Below, piece after piece: positions 47,201 through 60,620 of a stretch of DNA of 64,000 bases. This DNA is from Diprion similis (Eukaryota > Arthropoda > Insecta > Hymenoptera > Diprionidae). Numbering within the stretch: the first letter of the stretch is position 1; each line of letters starts with the position of its first letter. Where the stretch lies: contig NC_060106.1 of the NCBI RefSeq assembly GCF_021155765.1, forward strand, positions 13,604,031 to 13,668,030, in the 5' to 3' direction. A program made the position numbers and the translations under genes. The notes under the pieces were generated by a model. The model did no database searches. It saw nothing but the letters and a program-made list of their open reading frames with translations, and was not told the DNA's origin.

Positions 47201-48459
47201 TGAGAGGCTGATGAGCTTGAACTGAGCCAATCTGAAACAGCAGAGGAAACATAATTCGGTTATCATTTATACAAATTCTCACGTCATTATTAGTTATCAG
47301 TTCAAACACATGTAACATTGTACACGAAATCAGTGAGGAAGGCCGAGCATGCGCGGTTCGGTTACGAAGACAACTAGAGACTTTGCTTTTGTTTCAGAAT
47401 CATCGCGGTGTTTGCTTGAAAAACTTGCAGGGAAATTTTGGCGCGATAAAAATTTGGTCGTACAATTTTTCTTCTACGCGATATCCAATGGACAGGATTT
47501 TGTTTTCTAAGTTTTATAGTATTTTTTTCTGAAAAAATTAGCTCCAGTTTCATTTCGGAATATCAATTGTGATCACGTTCTTCATTGTTTCCGTATCGAA
47601 ATGTTTCGCTCGAAAGGACAATCAATCCATAAATCAGAGTTATTGATCATTTGTCATTTATTTAATAAATATCGTGTACCTACAGTGATACGTTTTTGTA
47701 ATGCGGAGAGAGACGTGATAAATAAGAAAAACCCGTATACAACGACATAATTGAAAATAGGGGTATTCCGATGAGATGAATAACACTGTGGTAGCAGTTT
47801 TTTAGTCACTTTTTAAGTCTGAAAGCCACTTTTCTCACGTTTTGAGACGACTTGCTGCTACCAGGCCTGGACGAAAGAAAATATTTGGTTTCACGATAAT
47901 TGATTATTTCATCCAACGAATCTAATTTGCAACAAGATGTTGAAACAATTCGACCGTGATACTGACAATCATTCACTATATCTACGTTTTTTCTTTTTAT
48001 TATTTCGTCATATAACCGCAACTCTGGTTGTTCGAAACGAAGAAAGCAAAAGACGGGAAAGAACGAGGCAGTAAAATCTAGGAGGCGACAATGAAATACC
48101 ATAAATACTGAATACGTCATCGAGGGTGGCGTGAAACAGTTGCGGCTTGCGAAACATTGCGGTAGATTATAATATCGTCAAGGAGCATCGCTAGCGAGCG
48201 GCAGTTGTCTGAAATCGTGCAATTACACTTCGCGAATGAAATTCAACGTGAAATTACCGAAGTGGAAAGGGTCTCTGGATCGTGGAATTTTAAGTGGCCT
48301 AGTGCAGAGTGAAATATACAGTGAAACGACTTGAGTGATCGCTGGTTGAATAATTATCCTTTGTTCGGACCACTCGAACCTACTGGAAAAGGATAATAGA
48401 GTATATCGCGAGGTTCGATAACCTCGTTCATTTTCACTGCGATGATTACAAGCGTAATA

Positions 48460-48483
48460 AGCACCGCGTGAAATCGCGGTGCT
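48460..48483. promoter_or_regulatory. GC-rich inverted repeat (9-bp arms, 6-nt loop)
   Basis: AGCACCGCG and CGCGGTGCT flank TGAAAT. The arms match perfectly. As DNA this could be a dimer site; as RNA it would form a stable hairpin if transcribed. It lies about 1.2 kb upstream of the first Drgx exon. Confidence 0.3.
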
Positions 48484-49318
48484 GCGGTTCACCAAGAATT
48501 CCTTCTTGACTACCGCATCCTTGTCATTGGAAGTAAATCATCTACAGAGATTATAATTGCCTGGTGTACGCTGAGTTGGACGTGCGAAAAATGTGGACCA
48601 GGTAATCCTTCAATATTGTATCCTTATTCATTCTTGTGTGAACGTTTTATGAGGATCCTAATTCCAACAATTATAGGTACACATTTTTTACGTGTCAACT
48701 TCGGTGTTACAAAATTATGGTTATAATTTTATACAAACGACCAAAAATTGATGTTTAATTATTTGCGGGAAAATATTTATTGGAGTTTAACTTCTACAGG
48801 AATGTTTGCAATTTTCAAATCTGCCTAGATGGCTGTGAATGAATAACTGTACCCCGTACTCGGTTTGTTGTCTGAACCTAATGAAGTTCGCGAAAAATGA
48901 ATCCGCGTCGGTATATTCACACGAAGTAAGGAAACCATCGTTGTATGTACATATAATCCGAAAACACATGTGGCGATGGTAAAAAATTGCGAACTCCGCT
49001 AAGACGGCGACGACGACGACGTTGCAGGGATCGTGCTTTAGTAAAAATCCATCAGCCCAACAAGATAGTGGCAATCTCCGTTAGAGGATTGTAAAGCGAA
49101 GCACCCGGCTGAATAATGGATATCCAAGCTCTTTGCCTAAGCAGGCATCAGTTATGAAACTTAATAAACGACGAGTTATCAATTTATAATGGGCAGGCGG
49201 TTCGCTCTTGGCAGGCAGGGGCGTGCGGAGCAACGCGACGAGCTTGTTGAAGCCACACGCAAACGTTTTCAAGCTGCTACTGCTACTGCTGCTGTTGCTG
49301 GGGAGGAGGAGGAGGGTG

Positions 49319-49350
49319 AGGATGAGGATGAGGATGAGGATGAGAATGAG
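49319..49350. repeat. GAGGAT hexanucleotide repeat
   Basis: About five tandem GAGGAT/GAGAAT units, flanked on the left by GGA and CTGCTA repeats. It yields artificial Glu/Asp or Arg/Met frames. Confidence 0.85.
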
Positions 49351-52300
49351 AGCTTCGCCGTACACGCATACACGCACCCAAAGCAACGTAACGCAACGTA
49401 ACCTAACGTAAGTTGGCCTAACGTCGAGCGGACACATGATGGTTCATGGTGGAAACCTGCGCAAGTGCGAGGAGCCGCGGAAAGTCGACGCTGCCCTGCA
49501 TCCTCCGCTTGTGTACAGCTCCTGTCGAGCATCCGTACTACACAGTCGCACCCTAACCCACACTTACACACGCTTAATGCCAGGCTGAGCTCTCATCCCG
49601 TGTGGCATCGGCAGTAGCGGTGTTGGTGGCTGTGGCGGCGGTACGAAGGGACAAATTGAATTTCAGATCGCAGCATGCTCCGGCAGGGCGAGGGAGCCGC
49701 GCTGAGATGATACTAATTGAAATTTGAAATTGACATTAGCGAATTATTGCCTCCCTCTTGCGCAACGCAATTAGGCTGGCGTGTCGGATATCAAAAGTAA
49801 TCGCTCCTAAACTTAACGAAATCTAACTACGATTTCTATATCAATTTCGCTTTGCGCTGAAGAAAAAATAGCCGACTTTAAACACAGCATTTGTCCGATA
49901 TCATTTCGCGGATTCTGGATACGGTGAGGCGGTGATTTTTATGATAATTGCAGCAGCAAAGCTCGCGTTCATTACCGTGGTGCTAAAGTTTCTTAAGAGA
50001 AACAAAAAATATTCAAAAACTTAATCGTTGCGGAACTGCGGTACGCTCAGTTTCTTTCGCAGCCGGAAAGGAAGTAAACGAGCTCGTCGCGTCAACGAGA
50101 TTTGGAAGACCGAAAAACAGAGGGAAAAGACACTCGGCTCATACCCCTATGTATAAAGGGGGTTTATATTAGCTCCATTACTTCACCAGCATTACCATTA
50201 TACGTACAATCCCTCAATTATCACCCCGGCCATTCTAAGCACTCCCGAATCCAGAATTCAAAAAACTTATATTTCATTCGGAAGGATAATGACCTGCGTA
50301 ACACATGATGTTCAATGATTATTTGCAGCGAATGCTTCGTCGGGGGGAAAGAAATTAGTTAACAAGTAAATTCTAAAACCAAGTGACATGCAGAAAAATT
50401 GTCCTCTCGAACTTTTACGACACACCAAAGACTATCGAACGAACGTTGTGTGATTTGATTTTTACGACTTTTCCAGGGAATCGATTCCTTATAGAGTATA
50501 TATATAGATCAGGATAGATTCAAAAACATGTCATGATAATATCATTACGTGTATTCGACATCTCCCAGATTATTTGCACAGATCTTGCAGTAAAACGATT
50601 TCTTTGCATCGATCATTGAGAGTTTTTTTCACCCCTCGTCAGGCCTACTCTGTAAAAACATGTAACGAGTGCAGGAACAAGTTGCCAATCGAATCTTTCC
50701 GGATCACGCGGAGCCCCTCAGGGTGGCCGTTCGGGGTATGTATGTAGAACCAACGCTTTACACCGGCGAGAGAAACGTCGAACATACGCACGACCAGAAG
50801 GGGGAAATGTAGCGAAACTAATCCGAGCACCCCGGGCACCCCGGGCACCCGGGGCCCCAACCCGAATCCCTTCGGGCCCCTCGCAACCCCAACGCAACTT
50901 CTAAGTGCACAAGAATATAATAGGCTCGGCATGTGTTCCTCTTGTGTTTGTGGTTTTCAACCACTCGAGCGAATCATTATGCCAGTGTTTTATTGCGCGA
51001 TCATCCGATTGTTGTCAGAGATCAGGCGGGAGGGTAGGTTTCCATTTTGTTTCACTGTTTGCTCTGCAGGTCCCGCGTAAAGCAAATGTATGCTCCCAGA
51101 GATTTGTTAATTCGTAGCGGTTTGCGGCTGCGCTTGATCCGGTGTATAACGTACCTACCTGCTGCTGAAACCTTTATACATTCATTTGCCAATTTTCATT
51201 CACCCCACGCGGCAAGCCGACATTTGTACGGAGGGCTGAGGGTAATACGAGGTGGAGTTAAAATAAGCGAATATAATAACGCTACTGAAATTTATCTCAT
51301 AACTTTGTATGTGTTGTTAAAACCGATGTCGGTTAATTCGCAAGTTTCTTACTCCAGGATATGAATACGTAACAGCAAATAATTCTATGTTATTGACGAT
51401 CTTCGAGGTAACTTTTTCATTTTTTTTAGCTGGAAAAATGTGATCCCGCTCGCGTGGTAATTTCTCTCGTTTCGGAGTAAGAAGCGAAAGTGAATTCCTT
51501 TCGCGGACGACTGTGAGAGCCGAAGAGTCGCGTTAAGATCGTGCTGCGGTCATTTTTATTAAATTGTGTCATCAGAGCGCGCGCCAAGCGTGCGCTACTC
51601 GCTAGGGCTAACATGCTGCATCCAATTCCATCCATTCATCCATCCAACTCAATTAATTCCTCTCAACGCGGGGCCGGGTGGTTCCTGGTTAATAAAAAGA
51701 CGGGCCTTAATTAACTCCGAGCTACGTTGTTACAACAATATTGGCTGTAATGAAATCTTGGTTAATCTCGTCGAGAATTTTGTACAATGAATATACAGAA
51801 ATTGATTTAAAACTTTCGGCAGATACATACCGACGACATATACATATATATTATATATTATATCATCAGTCGCTGTAAAGTTGATTTCGCGAAATTGGCT
51901 ACTCGGGGAAAACTTTCTCTCGCCGTTCTTTTCGCCGCTCAACTTTTCCTCCTCCTACGCGCTGCGCCCGTAAAACAATTACACGGAATTATAGTTTTAA
52001 TTAATATCCGAGGCGTTTACGCAACACGCCCTGTTTGTTTAAACCGACAGACAAACGTGGCGAACGCACCCGTCGCATTTGCCATCGCGTGCCAAATTAT
52101 TGAATGCTTACGTCATCGGGCGTTGCTTTGCTACGAGCCGACGCCAATTATTCAATTAAAACGGCGCTAATTCACGCGACGCGGAATCTAAACTGATGCA
52201 CGTCGTTCTCGTCACTCGCTTGATATATCTATATGTAGTACATATCTCCTGCTATAACACACCGCAATATGAAATTACCCGCACTCTGTGCGCAGCCCTC

Positions 52301-53993
52301 AATTCACGCATAAAATTATATCTTCCACTATGACTAGACGTTATGAGCTACAACTACAGACAGTTTCGCACAGGAATTACTATTCTAAATTTACAGGATT
52401 ACGCACGGTGGTGTCTAACGGAATCTCCGCTACGTCTTGCAGATTTTACAATTTATTCTCATTGCCCACACGGGTAACACAACGCAAACCGCTATTTGTT
52501 TTTCTGCAATATACTTTTCGCCCAATAACTAAAAATGTAAATCGGCTATACAACGCGTCTTTCTATACAAGTTCTCATTCTAAATCAGAAACAGCGTTTA
52601 GATAAATCCTCATTATTTTTCTAACTTGGAAGATTGAGGATTCATTCTTAATGTGGAATCGAAGCTATTCGTTTTCCAAGAACGGTTATATTTATCGAGC
52701 AGAATTGAGTTTAGCAGTACTTCCTGGGACAGAAGTTGTGGATAAGAATGTATTATACACAATGACGGCGCTACACCGTCGTATTCGTGCATCGTCAACG
52801 AGTAGATATATTTACGATCCTTTAATCATTCGGCTCAAAGTCGAGACTGTAAAGTCGTATAGAGGGCTTAATTTCTTTATCTTATCTCCAGAGACGTTGT
52901 ATTCTTGTTCGAGCGATAAGGTAACACGGACGAACCGACGCAGATGTATAGTAGATGTAAAACTGAGAGTCTGTATCATTCACTACTCACGCCCCGATTG
53001 TTTGCCAAGCGGCATTACTAGCCGGTTTCTTGTATAAGGCATGCACATACAAGTACATATGAATGTATTCATTCAATGCCGGCGACCATAAGTGAAAACG
53101 GAAGAGGGTGAATGGGCACTACGGCATTCGCGAGATATTCATCTATTGTTAAATCGGGCAGAATCCTATTTGGAAAAACAGCGAACAACGACACGTGACC
53201 ATCCGCTGCTACGCGTACGAGAGTTAAGTTTCGCGTCATTAGGAGGAGGGTGCATCGCATTAGGGAGCTATAAATGTATGGGCGAGTTCGCAGGGACGGA
53301 ACCGGAACCGGAACCGGAACAAGATCTCTATCCAGCGCACCCCATCAAACACAACGTTCCTCGATGTGTCGTCCTCGCCTCCGCGAGTTGATACCAGTCA
53401 AAGCTACCCTTCGACAATTGCCGCCACTTCGTTCCACTGCATTACGTCCGTTGCCCATACGTCAATGGACACTCGAGCTCGAATGATCGGACATCTATGG
53501 GGTGCGTGTCCCTGACGCTCCGTGGGGGACAAGCGGCCTGTAATACGACGTTCGAACACTTGACTCCCGCTCCATTAAATCTCGCTCGTGGTAAAACTCG
53601 TGTGGCTTTTTTCATCAAATTGTGCTTCGACTACGGGAAAGTATAGGATTAGTATAGAGCGCGGTAGAGGAGAGGGGAGGAGAGGAGAGGAGAGTTTCGA
53701 GAGCCAAGATACTAACTCCGACGCCAATCTTTAAATTACCAGTCGCACAAACGTCCGACGATGTTGCGCATGTTCCTATACATGGAAAATGTTTATCTAC
53801 TTGAACGCGGGCTATTGATCGGATTAGTCTGTCAATTTACCAATTTGTAGGGATAAGTTTGTTTGGTGGACCGCCAACAAAGCTGCACTCTCCGCGATGC
53901 GAAGTAACCTCCCGGTCTTTTTCGACGACAAGTTACGTCCGAATGTTGTTGCACACCGGTTGATCGCGCACTCTACGTATACGATATGTGTAT

Positions 53994-54026
<33 letters not shown>

Positions 54027-57000
54027 AGTGGGTTTGACAAACGCGAATGGCTTGAGGCAGAGATTCAATGAGCTCAATTGACGCAGCGAGCTGATGGGCA
54101 CGCTGATCGTATCGGTTCGATGATTACGCGCTCGGTCACGTTGATTGAGTTACTAGTGGAGGCAGGATCGTTCTCTTCATGCCGTGAATGTTTCGCGAGC
54201 GATCGAGAATTCGGCGATTATTCCGGGCAAGCCTAGTTCGGACTACCAAAGTCCGGAGCTGATTATCGCCGGTCACGAGTAGAACAAACCACCTACATAG
54301 ACTGCAAAAGTCTAAATCAGTAGCGTCCATCTCCGAACAAAATCCCCGCCAACCACCGCAGCGCAAGTTCCTGACGTTCCGCGCCTTCGAACCGGCTGAT
54401 TCGTCCCCGATCAATGGGTTGTTTAAAGTTGAAAGTGCTCGAGCTCCTCCTCGCGTTTCCTCGATCCCGGTCCTCCGGAGGCGCGGGACTATCTGATATA
54501 TCGAGATATTGACTCAGGTCTATGCATATGATAGTATTACCAGGTGCGGCGGCAACACACAGAGATGAATATATTTGGATCGAGGGTTGACGGGTGAGAG
54601 CATGGCAGCAGCTACGGGGGCGAGAGGACCCGGCCGCCTTTGCCCCGAGGGTATCATCCATCGAAGCCTCGAGCGCACTGCGCCGATCGCTATATTCCAA
54701 TTGCCAGTCCGCCGCTGCTTCAGCCTCTGCCTACTCTTTGATATGCGCCAATTCCGACCAATATGTCGCCTTATCCTACAGGCATACATGTGCTGCAGTA
54801 TCGGGCACGCTACTCTAACCGCCGAGCGCATTCTCGGTCTCGGTGCAATCTGCAGCCGATATTTTCGCATTCGTCGAATGTTTCGAAATTCGGAAAAGCG
54901 AAAACCCCCGGGTTAACTTGAGCGGTAATCATTTAAAATGTACATTTTTCCATCGATGCTTGACCGCTGCTGTTTAACGGAATCTACTTTAATTGAATGC
55001 TGACATATACATATATATCTTGATGTTTTTGGTACAGAGAGACTGAAATGTCAGCAAATACTGAAGCAAGTGTGTGCGACGTACACGGTTTGTTAGTGCG
55101 CAGCTGCTGCAGACGTACCGAGTATCGCGATTTCCGAAATGCGTAACGATGCTCGTAGTTTTAGCTAGTTTTTCAATGTTTTCAGTTTTGCTATAAAGAG
55201 AACTACTCTTTCACGTTCGTGAAAGGATTTTTTCGTGCCATGAGTTTGAAAGTCGTTGATAAACTTGAAGAAGAAAGCTCAGTGACGCGCCATGTCCGAT
55301 GGATCTTAGGACATAATTCCACTCTTCGAAACCCGTAAAATATCACACAAACTACTGGATGAAGGAGGAGGAGTCACGTGTGAGCCAAGTCCCGCGGTTC
55401 AAAGGAAAATACAAGGATAAATCCAGGGAAGGTTGCCTCGAGCAAGGAAAAGTAAGGAGAACGTGTCGCACGTATGGGAGACGGTCGATTCCCGTTCCGC
55501 TTAAGGTGCTCGCGCGTAATACGTGAGATGTAAAGGCCGGGTAATGTAACGTCGAATTTCTTGCAAAAGGTGAAGCAGGCGGTCAGGTGGAAGCCCGAGA
55601 ACGTGCCGGGAATGAATGGAGCGTCCTTTGCGGAAGGGAGAGAAACAGAGAAAGAGAGAGAGGAGCTGCTGGAGATCAGAGCCAAGAGAGGAGTCTTCTC
55701 GCGGGCCGTCCGGGTGGCTGGCTGCCCGCTATGTTATTGCACGCCCGTAAATTTCACCCGGAAAGCGATTTAGCGAGGAAGCGGGTGCGATAAATCTTGG
55801 ACAAGTCGAAAAGCGTAAAACAGCTAGCTAGGCAGGCCGAACGGGGACCTGGTGGGAGATCCTCCTCGGGGTTGGAGGCGTGGCGGGATTCCCCGAAGTG
55901 TACGCCGCACTATCCACCCTGTTAGGGGTGGATATGGGTTCGCTTAGCAGGCAGGTAGTCTCGTTGAGGTGAACTTACATTCTTACGCGCTACCCCATCG
56001 CCGAAATTTCCTACCGTTTCGCCCCGCTGCCCCATCATAAGGATTTATTCCATATCGCCCATACGAGGATCTTCGTATAATGTACCTAAAACCAGTCTGC
56101 AGGGAACTAATGTTATCAGGCTTTTTTTTTTATTACGATTATTTGAATTTTTTTGTTTTTCGTTTTACCGTTCATCCTCAGCGCTCAAAAAGTCATCCGC
56201 ATTTGCAGATTGGGTTACAAAAGTGTATAAAATCGATTTCTCGATAGCATTAAATGAAGAAAACGAAAATTAAATTTCGCACTAATAGTCCCCTTGGGAC
56301 TGTAGACTAGATTGCTTCGCCGCTAATCTGTTTTTTTTTTCTTATGAAATCGTATGTTACATTGATATTTTTTGTTACGTAACTGAAGTTTCTGCGACGA
56401 ACCATATTATACCTACTTGGATTCATAACACTTGGAGCGTTTCTAAAAAAGATTTCTATGAATTTTTTGCCTGTATCTTCTGAACGCATTGTCTGACCAA
56501 CAATTCAAGCATTTTACGAGATTAGTAAAAATTTTGGCAAAAATAAAATTGAGAGTCAAGAAAGGACTTACATGAATGAAATGATTTTTTGGTATCGGAA
56601 AAATTCAGTACGATAATTTATAATATCGCGCCTAATAATCAACACATAAAGATCGCTTAATTCTTGTCTTAAATAATTTCCAAAATATTTTTTACTTCGT
56701 TACTTTTTCTTAATATCTAGTCACCATGATATCGCGGTAGCACAGCAATATCAAAACGAAATTTTTTTTCACAAACAAAGTCAAGCAAATAAATTTTCGT
56801 CAGACCACATAACAAGCCTCTGATTATATGCTGTAATATCTTATGGTCGGGCTTATGACGTGTCTCTCTTAATATTGAAGTCCACGCCTGGACATCTTGT
56901 CCACTTTCAGTAACTACATTTGTGAGAACAAATCAACCCTTTAATTGTAACGGTGCTGACCAAGTTACCGCTTAATTCAATGTATAATGATGACGTAACC

Positions 57001-58796
57001 GCTAAATTCGTCGGTACAGCGACGCGTATCACTCTCCTCGATAAATTATACTTGACCCAAAGGATTTTTAGACGTGGTATTATAGTCAAGTAGTGAATCA
57101 GTACATCTGGCGTGATGGACCAAGTAGAGGGTCTCGTAAGAAACGAGAAGAACGGAGATGATTGTAGGAGGTTTTCAGCGGAATGCTGCAGAATGCTTGA
57201 ATGGACAATCTCGTCTCTCAGAACTGCAGATACATTCGGCGAAATTTGCTGCCTGTCAGCCTGCAACATCGCGTGCTAATAAAACAATTTGATCGCTCTT
57301 GGTCGTGCTCTTGGTAAATGAATGACTAATTAACGACCGCCCGGATTGATTTTATGTCTGTTTTTGGTGCGGCAATACTAGAGCATGTACGTCGTTGCTA
57401 ATTCACAGGGATGAATATACGCTCTGCACCGGAATCTTTATTTTCGCGATCATGCAGCAATTCCCCCATCCATGTGTCTACAGATTTTTATAAATTAAAT
57501 TTGCGTCATCGCTGCGATAAACAAAGCGAAGTGATTTAATTTCAGTGCTAGTGGAAAGTATTATTCCCGGAGTTTACTGAATATCGTACTCCTGCACAAA
57601 GGGTTTCGAAATCGAATCACGCTTTACAAAATCGCGTAAAATTCTACAAACATAGTATAATTTTAGTCGAAATACTATACAAGATAGAATGGACAGAGAG
57701 ATAGTCACGATAAACTTGACGACAATCGTCAAAGCCCAAAGCGATTTCTATGTAATGAATAAAAAAAAAATTTCATATTTTGCGACGAGGAACGGCTACT
57801 CGTCGTGCATCTGTGATCGGCAATGAAAGCGATATACTCACAGCATGGAATGGGTCTCGGGATAATTTAAATAATAAAGAGCGTCCGCGAAGCGTTGACA
57901 CGCCCAGTATATGATCGAATCGCGAAGATAATTCGCGTTGTTTCGCGATTGGACGACGCGTCGACGTAATTCAAGACGGTCCTCGTCATCGTCCTCGTCT
58001 TCGTCTTCGTTCGCACGATTCCCGGCGGCTGCAGACGACCGCGAGGGTCGTCGTAGCTGACAGTTTATTAGAATCAATCTTGATACAATTTGATCGTTTC
58101 TAATTCAATATTCAGATGCGTCGTTCCTCTGAGCATCCCGAAGACGCAAAGCGGTGGACCAGCGCCTCGGCGCAAGCTAAGGGCACCGTCCTCCAGGGCG
58201 AAGGGATCGACAATGCCGGACACACTTGTCTCGATCATGCACGCATGCGACAGGCATGCCCTCGGTTGCTATATGGGTTATATACGTTCGTCTAGAGGAA
58301 GTCAGCGCACCGCGCAGAATAAACGGTCAGTGACGCGCTGTAATGGCCGACATCCTAATCCTAGCCCCCTACAACTCGTCGGTATATATGCCTGCCGAAG
58401 ACCTGCACGGCGATAATATTACTGCATGTACTTTTCGTCATTACCACTGCTATATCCCGTGTAATGAGCTCCCCGGTTCTGTTAAGCCGGTGTTAAACCC
58501 TCGACGTTTCAGACATCTTTCGACGGTCGTCCTTTGCTCATCCTCAAACTGCACCCCGTCGTCCAACGACCGTAAAAATACATCCGTAGCCAGAAATATT
58601 TGAAGAATAGATGGGGAATAGGGGGAGGCGGATATTCGTTTGAAAATACGTCGTCTGCTGTGTCCTCTGGAACGGGTACGCGGACCCGATGACGTCACGG
58701 GTCGCGACCCCCGATCGCGGTCATGTATGTGCGGGTAGAGAAGGGGCGGGAGGGCAAGACGCCCGCAGCTGCCGCCCTGCCTGCCAACGCAATAAT

Positions 58797-58820
58797 ATCT
58801 AATTAATGTATTAATGAGGT
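58797..58820. promoter_or_regulatory. TAATTAAT/ATTAAT cluster
   Basis: CTAATTAATGTATTAATGAG contains overlapping TAAT cores within a GC-rich surround, like other putative homeodomain-binding islands around Drgx. Motif evidence only. Confidence 0.2.
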
Positions 58821-60468
58821 TAACTTGGCAGGATTGGACGGCAGACAGCGCGAGCCGCCAGCTTCACCGTTGGCAGTTCACTACCGTCTTATGCTCCTTA
58901 TTCTTGTTGGACCGAATTAAGTTTAATCAGAGCGAAAGTGTCGGGCGCGTGTAGAGTCGAGTGCTGAGCGTCGACAGGGCCGCAGGGCCCTTTTTAACGC
59001 TGCTCAAACCTTAGACCCGCCGACCTTAATTCCGGCGTTTCCCGCCTCCTCGCGTTCCTATTCACGCCTCGCTGCGGGCCCTGCATCTTGGAAACGATTT
59101 TTATCTCTACAAGGCTCGATGCATCATTTTTGGTATAAAAAACAACGTTTATTCAATTTCAGGATTCCTCCTTCACAGTTCTTCTTAGCAGATGATTTAT
59201 GCTGGCAACCTTTCAGTTGACATTGTTAATATATTGTTACAACGTATCGTATCGGATGACGTCATGAACGGTGAACCAATCGCAAAGCTCGACGGTGGCG
59301 CTCAACTTCTCAAGATATCCGTTATTGTCACCGATGAAACGTTTGAGATGAACTCTTTTCGCGATTTTCCTCACCGTTCTCCAGTAAGGCTACTCTAAAG
59401 TGGAAAGAAGAAGTCTTCGAATCAATTCGCCTAATCAAATTATTGAAATATCACGTCTATATCTATACAGTATACACAACAAATAACAAAACATTCTTAC
59501 AAACGTGCGTGCAAGTAGTGCAGTAAAAATTATGAGGCGAACGTGTATTTGAATGAAATATTATTAATCGAACGAAGTTTCATGTGGTTGATGCAAAAGT
59601 TTGTCGGTTTTCCAATCAGTGATTGGCTTTTGCGTCCTTGACTGTCGTCGGTGAACTAAAATTGTGGAGACGGAGGCTGAGCCGTTTCTACCCTGGAAGA
59701 AACGCGACGCAGAACTTTTGACAAGCTTTCTGGCAGGCTTAACCGCAGACAGCTTCCTCGGTCCCCAGAGAGATTCCTCCGGAGCTGACGAGAACCCGTT
59801 CTGACAGCCGCCCTTATACCCATCATCGTCGACCCTCTTCCCTCGCGTTATTACATAGGCCGTAAATAGGCCTGCCTCGAGCGGGTATCGCGTTGCGCCT
59901 GTCCCGTGGAATCGTAATTCGGTTTGAAAGCGACCCGGCGGGAATCGCGTCGTTGCCGTCGCTCAAATAATACGCGATATCGGTACGCTTTTGGTGACCA
60001 ACCGCGTATTTTACCGGATTCAAATTTTCTCCATAAAAAATGGTATCAAACTCGATCGATACTATGGATCGAAAAATTTTTAATGGTTATTACTACAGCA
60101 TGTGTCCTTTTTATCATCCCCAAATCAACTGGGAGGATACTATATCGTCTGTCCGATCTTCGGCTATAACAAGAATATAATCAGCATCGTTACGGTAATT
60201 AGATTGTACGAGATCAACAGCCGTTGCAAAGAGCTCGCGGAAGATCCCGCAGGGTAATTGAAACTCCGCGAAACTTTGCGCGCTAATTGAGGATCGGCGT
60301 TGATTCAGGATTATGAAAATCGCTCGCACCTTTTATGAAATTCGGCATTCGCTTTGCGCACATACTCTCCTCTCTTCCTCCTAGATCTCGGAATTCCTTC
60401 TTAGTCTTTCTTCCCTTGGATAAATCGCTTTGAGGAAAAGAAATCAGAGGCTGGGTTTGACGGCCTAC

Positions 60469-60620
60469 CTTGACCAGTGGCGGACTGTGCGTCGGAGGAT
60501 GGTAGAGTCCTGAGGGAGGGCTCGCAGGAGGCCCAGCGCCCCCGGGCGAGAGTGTGCCGCCGCCGGGGGTGAGAATTCTGGATTCGTGGCTGAACAACAC
60601 CTTTGCGATCCTCCCCACGG
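60469..60620 (-). CDS. Candidate upstream Drgx exon (Pro/Gly-rich), unconfirmed
   Basis: On the Drgx strand a GC-rich open stretch ends HPPTHSPPLVK at the donor AAG|GTAGGC. The phase (0) fits the acceptor at 47231, which would give LVK-IGSVQAHQPLSH. Upstream in this frame there is LTPGGGTLSPGGAGPPASPP but no ATG, and a TAA occurs near 60665, so a further 5' exon would be needed. All three frames are open here, which weakens the case. A 5' UTR exon or chance are alternatives. Confidence 0.2.

Noticed and set aside
57838-58077. Minus-strand frame with an Asp/Glu run and a Tyr-rich end
   Set aside because: The acidic run is a GAC/GAA simple repeat and the rest resembles no known protein.
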